A stretch of DNA of 6,317 nucleotides from Halobacteriales archaeon QH_10_70_21 (GTDB taxonomy: Archaea > Halobacteriota > Halobacteria > Halobacteriales > Haloarculaceae). Position numbers and translations under genes: made by a program. The notes under the pieces are model-generated. The model had not been told where the DNA came from, did no database searches, and saw nothing but the letters and a program-made list of their open reading frames with translations. The DNA is taken from the NCBI GenBank assembly GCA_003021325.1, contig PXQM01000100.1:1-6317 (forward strand). Direction: 5' to 3'. Shown one piece after another: positions 5,313 to 6,317 of the stretch. The stretch's first letter is position 1, and each line of letters opens with the position of its first letter.

Positions 5313-5322
5313 TTGCTTAAGT
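5313..5322 (-). promoter_or_regulatory. TATA-like box of the MBL hydrolase gene
   Basis: On the minus strand ACTTAAGCAA is centred about 26 bp before ATG 5292, consistent with leaderless transcription. It is the only AT-rich run between the start and the central palindrome of this divergent intergenic region. Confidence 0.6.
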
Positions 5323-5355
5323 CGTGTGCGGGTCCCCCCGACTACGCAGGATTCC

Positions 5356-5377
5356 CCCGGGTCCGCGCGGTCCCGGG
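5356..5377. promoter_or_regulatory. 22-bp near-perfect palindrome midway between divergent genes
   Basis: CCCGGG arms flank a self-complementary CCGCGCGG core, each separated from it by one T, so 20 of 22 positions pair. It is 63 bp from the hydrolase start codon and 62 bp from the Usp start codon, essentially the exact centre of the 147-bp intergenic region and upstream of both TATA boxes. The position suits an activator or shared regulator site. The sequence is pure GC apart from the two T, so chance formation is a real alternative. Confidence 0.45.
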
Positions 5378-5410
5378 TCCTCGAGGTCGCCCGACCGTCG
5401 CGGAGAAAGA

Positions 5411-5435
5411 ACTATTTGGAACTGTGAGCCAGTTC
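5411..5435 (+). promoter_or_regulatory. Usp promoter with an inverted repeat before the start
   Basis: ACTATTTGG (5411-5419) is centred 25 bp before ATG 5440, a good leaderless TATA box. Directly after it, GAACTG-TGAGC-CAGTTC (5419-5435) is a perfect 6-bp inverted repeat with a 5-bp spacer, ending 4 bp before the ATG. That is a natural place for a repressor. No Shine-Dalgarno-like sequence is present. Confidence 0.65.
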
Positions 5436-5439
5436 ACGT

Positions 5440-5874
5440 ATGCACATCCTCCTGCCGTTCGACATCGTCCCGGTCGACAGCCAGGTGCCACAGTCGGCGT
5501 TCGGGTTCTCCCCGAGCAGCGAGCGCGTCGTCGAGTACGCGCTCGACGCCTACGGCGCCCACGACAGCCTGGAGGTGACCGCCATCCACCTCTCTGCTGA
5601 CTCCATCGACCTCGAGGAGAACATCGGGGCCGTGGACATAGAGCGCATGGCCGACGAGCGGGACGCCGACGTCGACGTGCGCGTCGAGTCGGTGACGGAC
5701 GTCGAATCGATGGGGGAGATCCGCCAGAAGATGCTCGACGTCGTCGAGGGGTCGGACATCGACACCGCCGTCATCGGGTACGCCGAGGAGTCGTTCCTCG
5801 ACTCGGTCTTCTCCGAGAGCACCCCACAGCGGATCCTCGAAGAGCACGACTGTCCCGTGGTCTTCGTTCCGTGA
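5440..5874 (+). CDS. Universal stress protein (UspA family), probably non-ATP-binding type
   Basis: A 144-residue single Usp domain. It opens with strand MHILLPFDIV, where Asp8 is in the usual nucleotide-facing place. Then come a helix SSERVVEYALDAYGA (26-40), strand LEVTAIHLS (44-52), helix ESMGEIRQKMLDVVEGSDID (89-108), strand TAVIGYAE (109-116) and the ending RILEEHDCPVVFVP (131-144). Usp proteins are cytoplasmic, often dimeric, and linked to stress survival. The ATP-binding loop usually reads G-x2-G-x9-G-(S/T). Here it is replaced by GYAEESFLDSVFSESTPQ, which keeps only the first Gly and the final S/T, so ATP binding is unlikely. The loop after the first strand (residues 11-25) is longer than in typical members. 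The start is fixed by the TATA box 25 bp upstream. It is divergent from the MBL hydrolase and convergent with the membrane protein (34 bp between stops). Confidence 0.9.
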   Translation: MHILLPFDIVPVDSQVPQSAFGFSPSSERVVEYALDAYGAHDSLEVTAIHLSADSIDLEENIGAVDIERMADERDADVDVRVESVTDVESMGEIRQKMLDVVEGSDIDTAVIGYAEESFLDSVFSESTPQRILEEHDCPVVFVP

Positions 5875-5908
5875 GCCGCCACGGGCCGCCGTCTGCGGTC
5901 GAGCCTCG

Positions 5909-6310
5909 CTACCCGCCGCGGACGCGGACGGCGACGAGGCGCATCCCGATTGACGTGTGCAACAGGACGGCGCCGAAGTCGAAGCCACCGACGACCGCAA
6001 CGTAGCGCAGCGACGGCGACTGGAGCATGAGAACGACGGCGGTCCCCGACACGCTGAGGCTCGCGGCGCCGCCGGCGATGCCGCCCCACTTGGCGGCGGC
6101 CCCGAGGTCGTCGGCGCCGGCCGGCGGGCCGTCGAACCGCTCGTACACCGGGAGGTAGACCCCGACCGCAGCCGTCCAGACGACCGCGTTCAACCCCGAC
6201 GCGAACAGGACCGGCCCGACCTCGAAGTCGGGTCGAATCAGGACGTACGAGACGCTGCCGGCAACGAGACCGACGAGTACCGCGAGGACGTATCTCGTAG
6301 AGGGCTGCAT
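5909..6310 (-). CDS. Small four-helix membrane protein of unknown function
   Basis: A 133-residue protein I do not recognise. Four hydrophobic segments are visible: about 6-25 (RYVLAVLVGLVAGSVSYVLI), 32-53 (GPVLFASGLNAVVWTAAVGV), 74-97 (KWGGIAGGAASLSVSGTAVV) and 101-122 (LRYVAVVGGFDFGAVLLHTS). Between helices 2 and 3 is a hydrophilic loop (54-73) with Pro, Gly and acidic residues. The chain ends in a short basic tail (RLVAVRVRGG). Helices 1 and 3 are rich in small residues (Gly, Ala, Ser), which allows tight packing. An Asp (111) in helix 4 is unusual for a lipid-facing position and may be functional. No signal peptidase or lipobox site is seen. ATG 6310 is only 7 bp from the window end, so a longer N-terminus cannot be excluded. 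The gene is convergent with the Usp gene. Confidence 0.75.
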   Translation of the reverse strand: MQPSTRYVLAVLVGLVAGSVSYVLIRPDFEVGPVLFASGLNAVVWTAAVGVYLPVYERFDGPPAGADDLGAAAKWGGIAGGAASLSVSGTAVVLMLQSPSLRYVAVVGGFDFGAVLLHTSIGMRLVAVRVRGG

Positions 6311-6317
6311 GCGGAGC

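Noticed and set aside
3804..5427. Long plus-strand open frames opposite the YkgJ-type and MBL genes
   Set aside because: They are antisense artefacts of high GC third positions; the opposite strand carries the CxxCxxCC and HxHxDH motifs.

Overview
The window looks like chromosomal DNA of a haloarchaeon (class Halobacteria). It has very high GC with strongly GC-biased third codon positions and acidic predicted proteins. Many starts appear leaderless, with an AT-rich TATA-like box centred about 25 bp before the ATG. Several families are typical of haloarchaea: a DUF7123-like protein, a Bat-type HTH_10 regulator, a HalOD1 domain and a stand-alone TRAM protein. No rRNA, tRNA, CRISPR array, insertion sequence or prophage gene is visible.

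Layout, left to right. (1) 2-517 (+) is the C-terminal end of an SPFH/stomatin-like membrane protein whose start lies outside the window; its tail carries three 12-residue repeats. (2) 575-1115 (+) is a two-domain winged-helix regulator and 1193-1574 (+) is a GNAT N-acetyltransferase. Each has lost its central segment and shifts frame at the loss point, so both are called pseudogenes. (3) 1608-1850 (-) is a small DUF7123-like protein. (4) 1851-2200 is a 350-bp non-coding stretch ending in a clear promoter. (5) 2201-2932 (+) is a Bat-type HTH_10 regulator that overlaps, or runs into, a HalOD1-domain gene starting at 2922. (6) On the minus strand, reading right to left, are an MBL-fold hydrolase (5292-4522), a YkgJ-type cysteine-cluster protein (4484-3774) and a TRAM protein (3734-3348), closely spaced but each with its own TATA-like box. 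(7) 5440-5874 (+) is a UspA-family protein, divergent from the hydrolase. (8) 5909-6310 (-) is a small four-helix membrane protein, convergent with the Usp gene.

The right half (3348-6310) is orderly housekeeping and stress-type content with intact reading frames. In the left half (575 to about 3260), four plus-strand genes show lesions: two internal deletions, one apparent stop loss and one doubtful 3' end. Either this is a locally decaying stretch of regulatory and accessory genes, or it reflects poor sequence quality; the sequence alone cannot decide. The most suggestive regulatory structure is a 22-bp near-perfect palindrome exactly midway between the divergent hydrolase and Usp starts. 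I found no convincing new multi-gene system.
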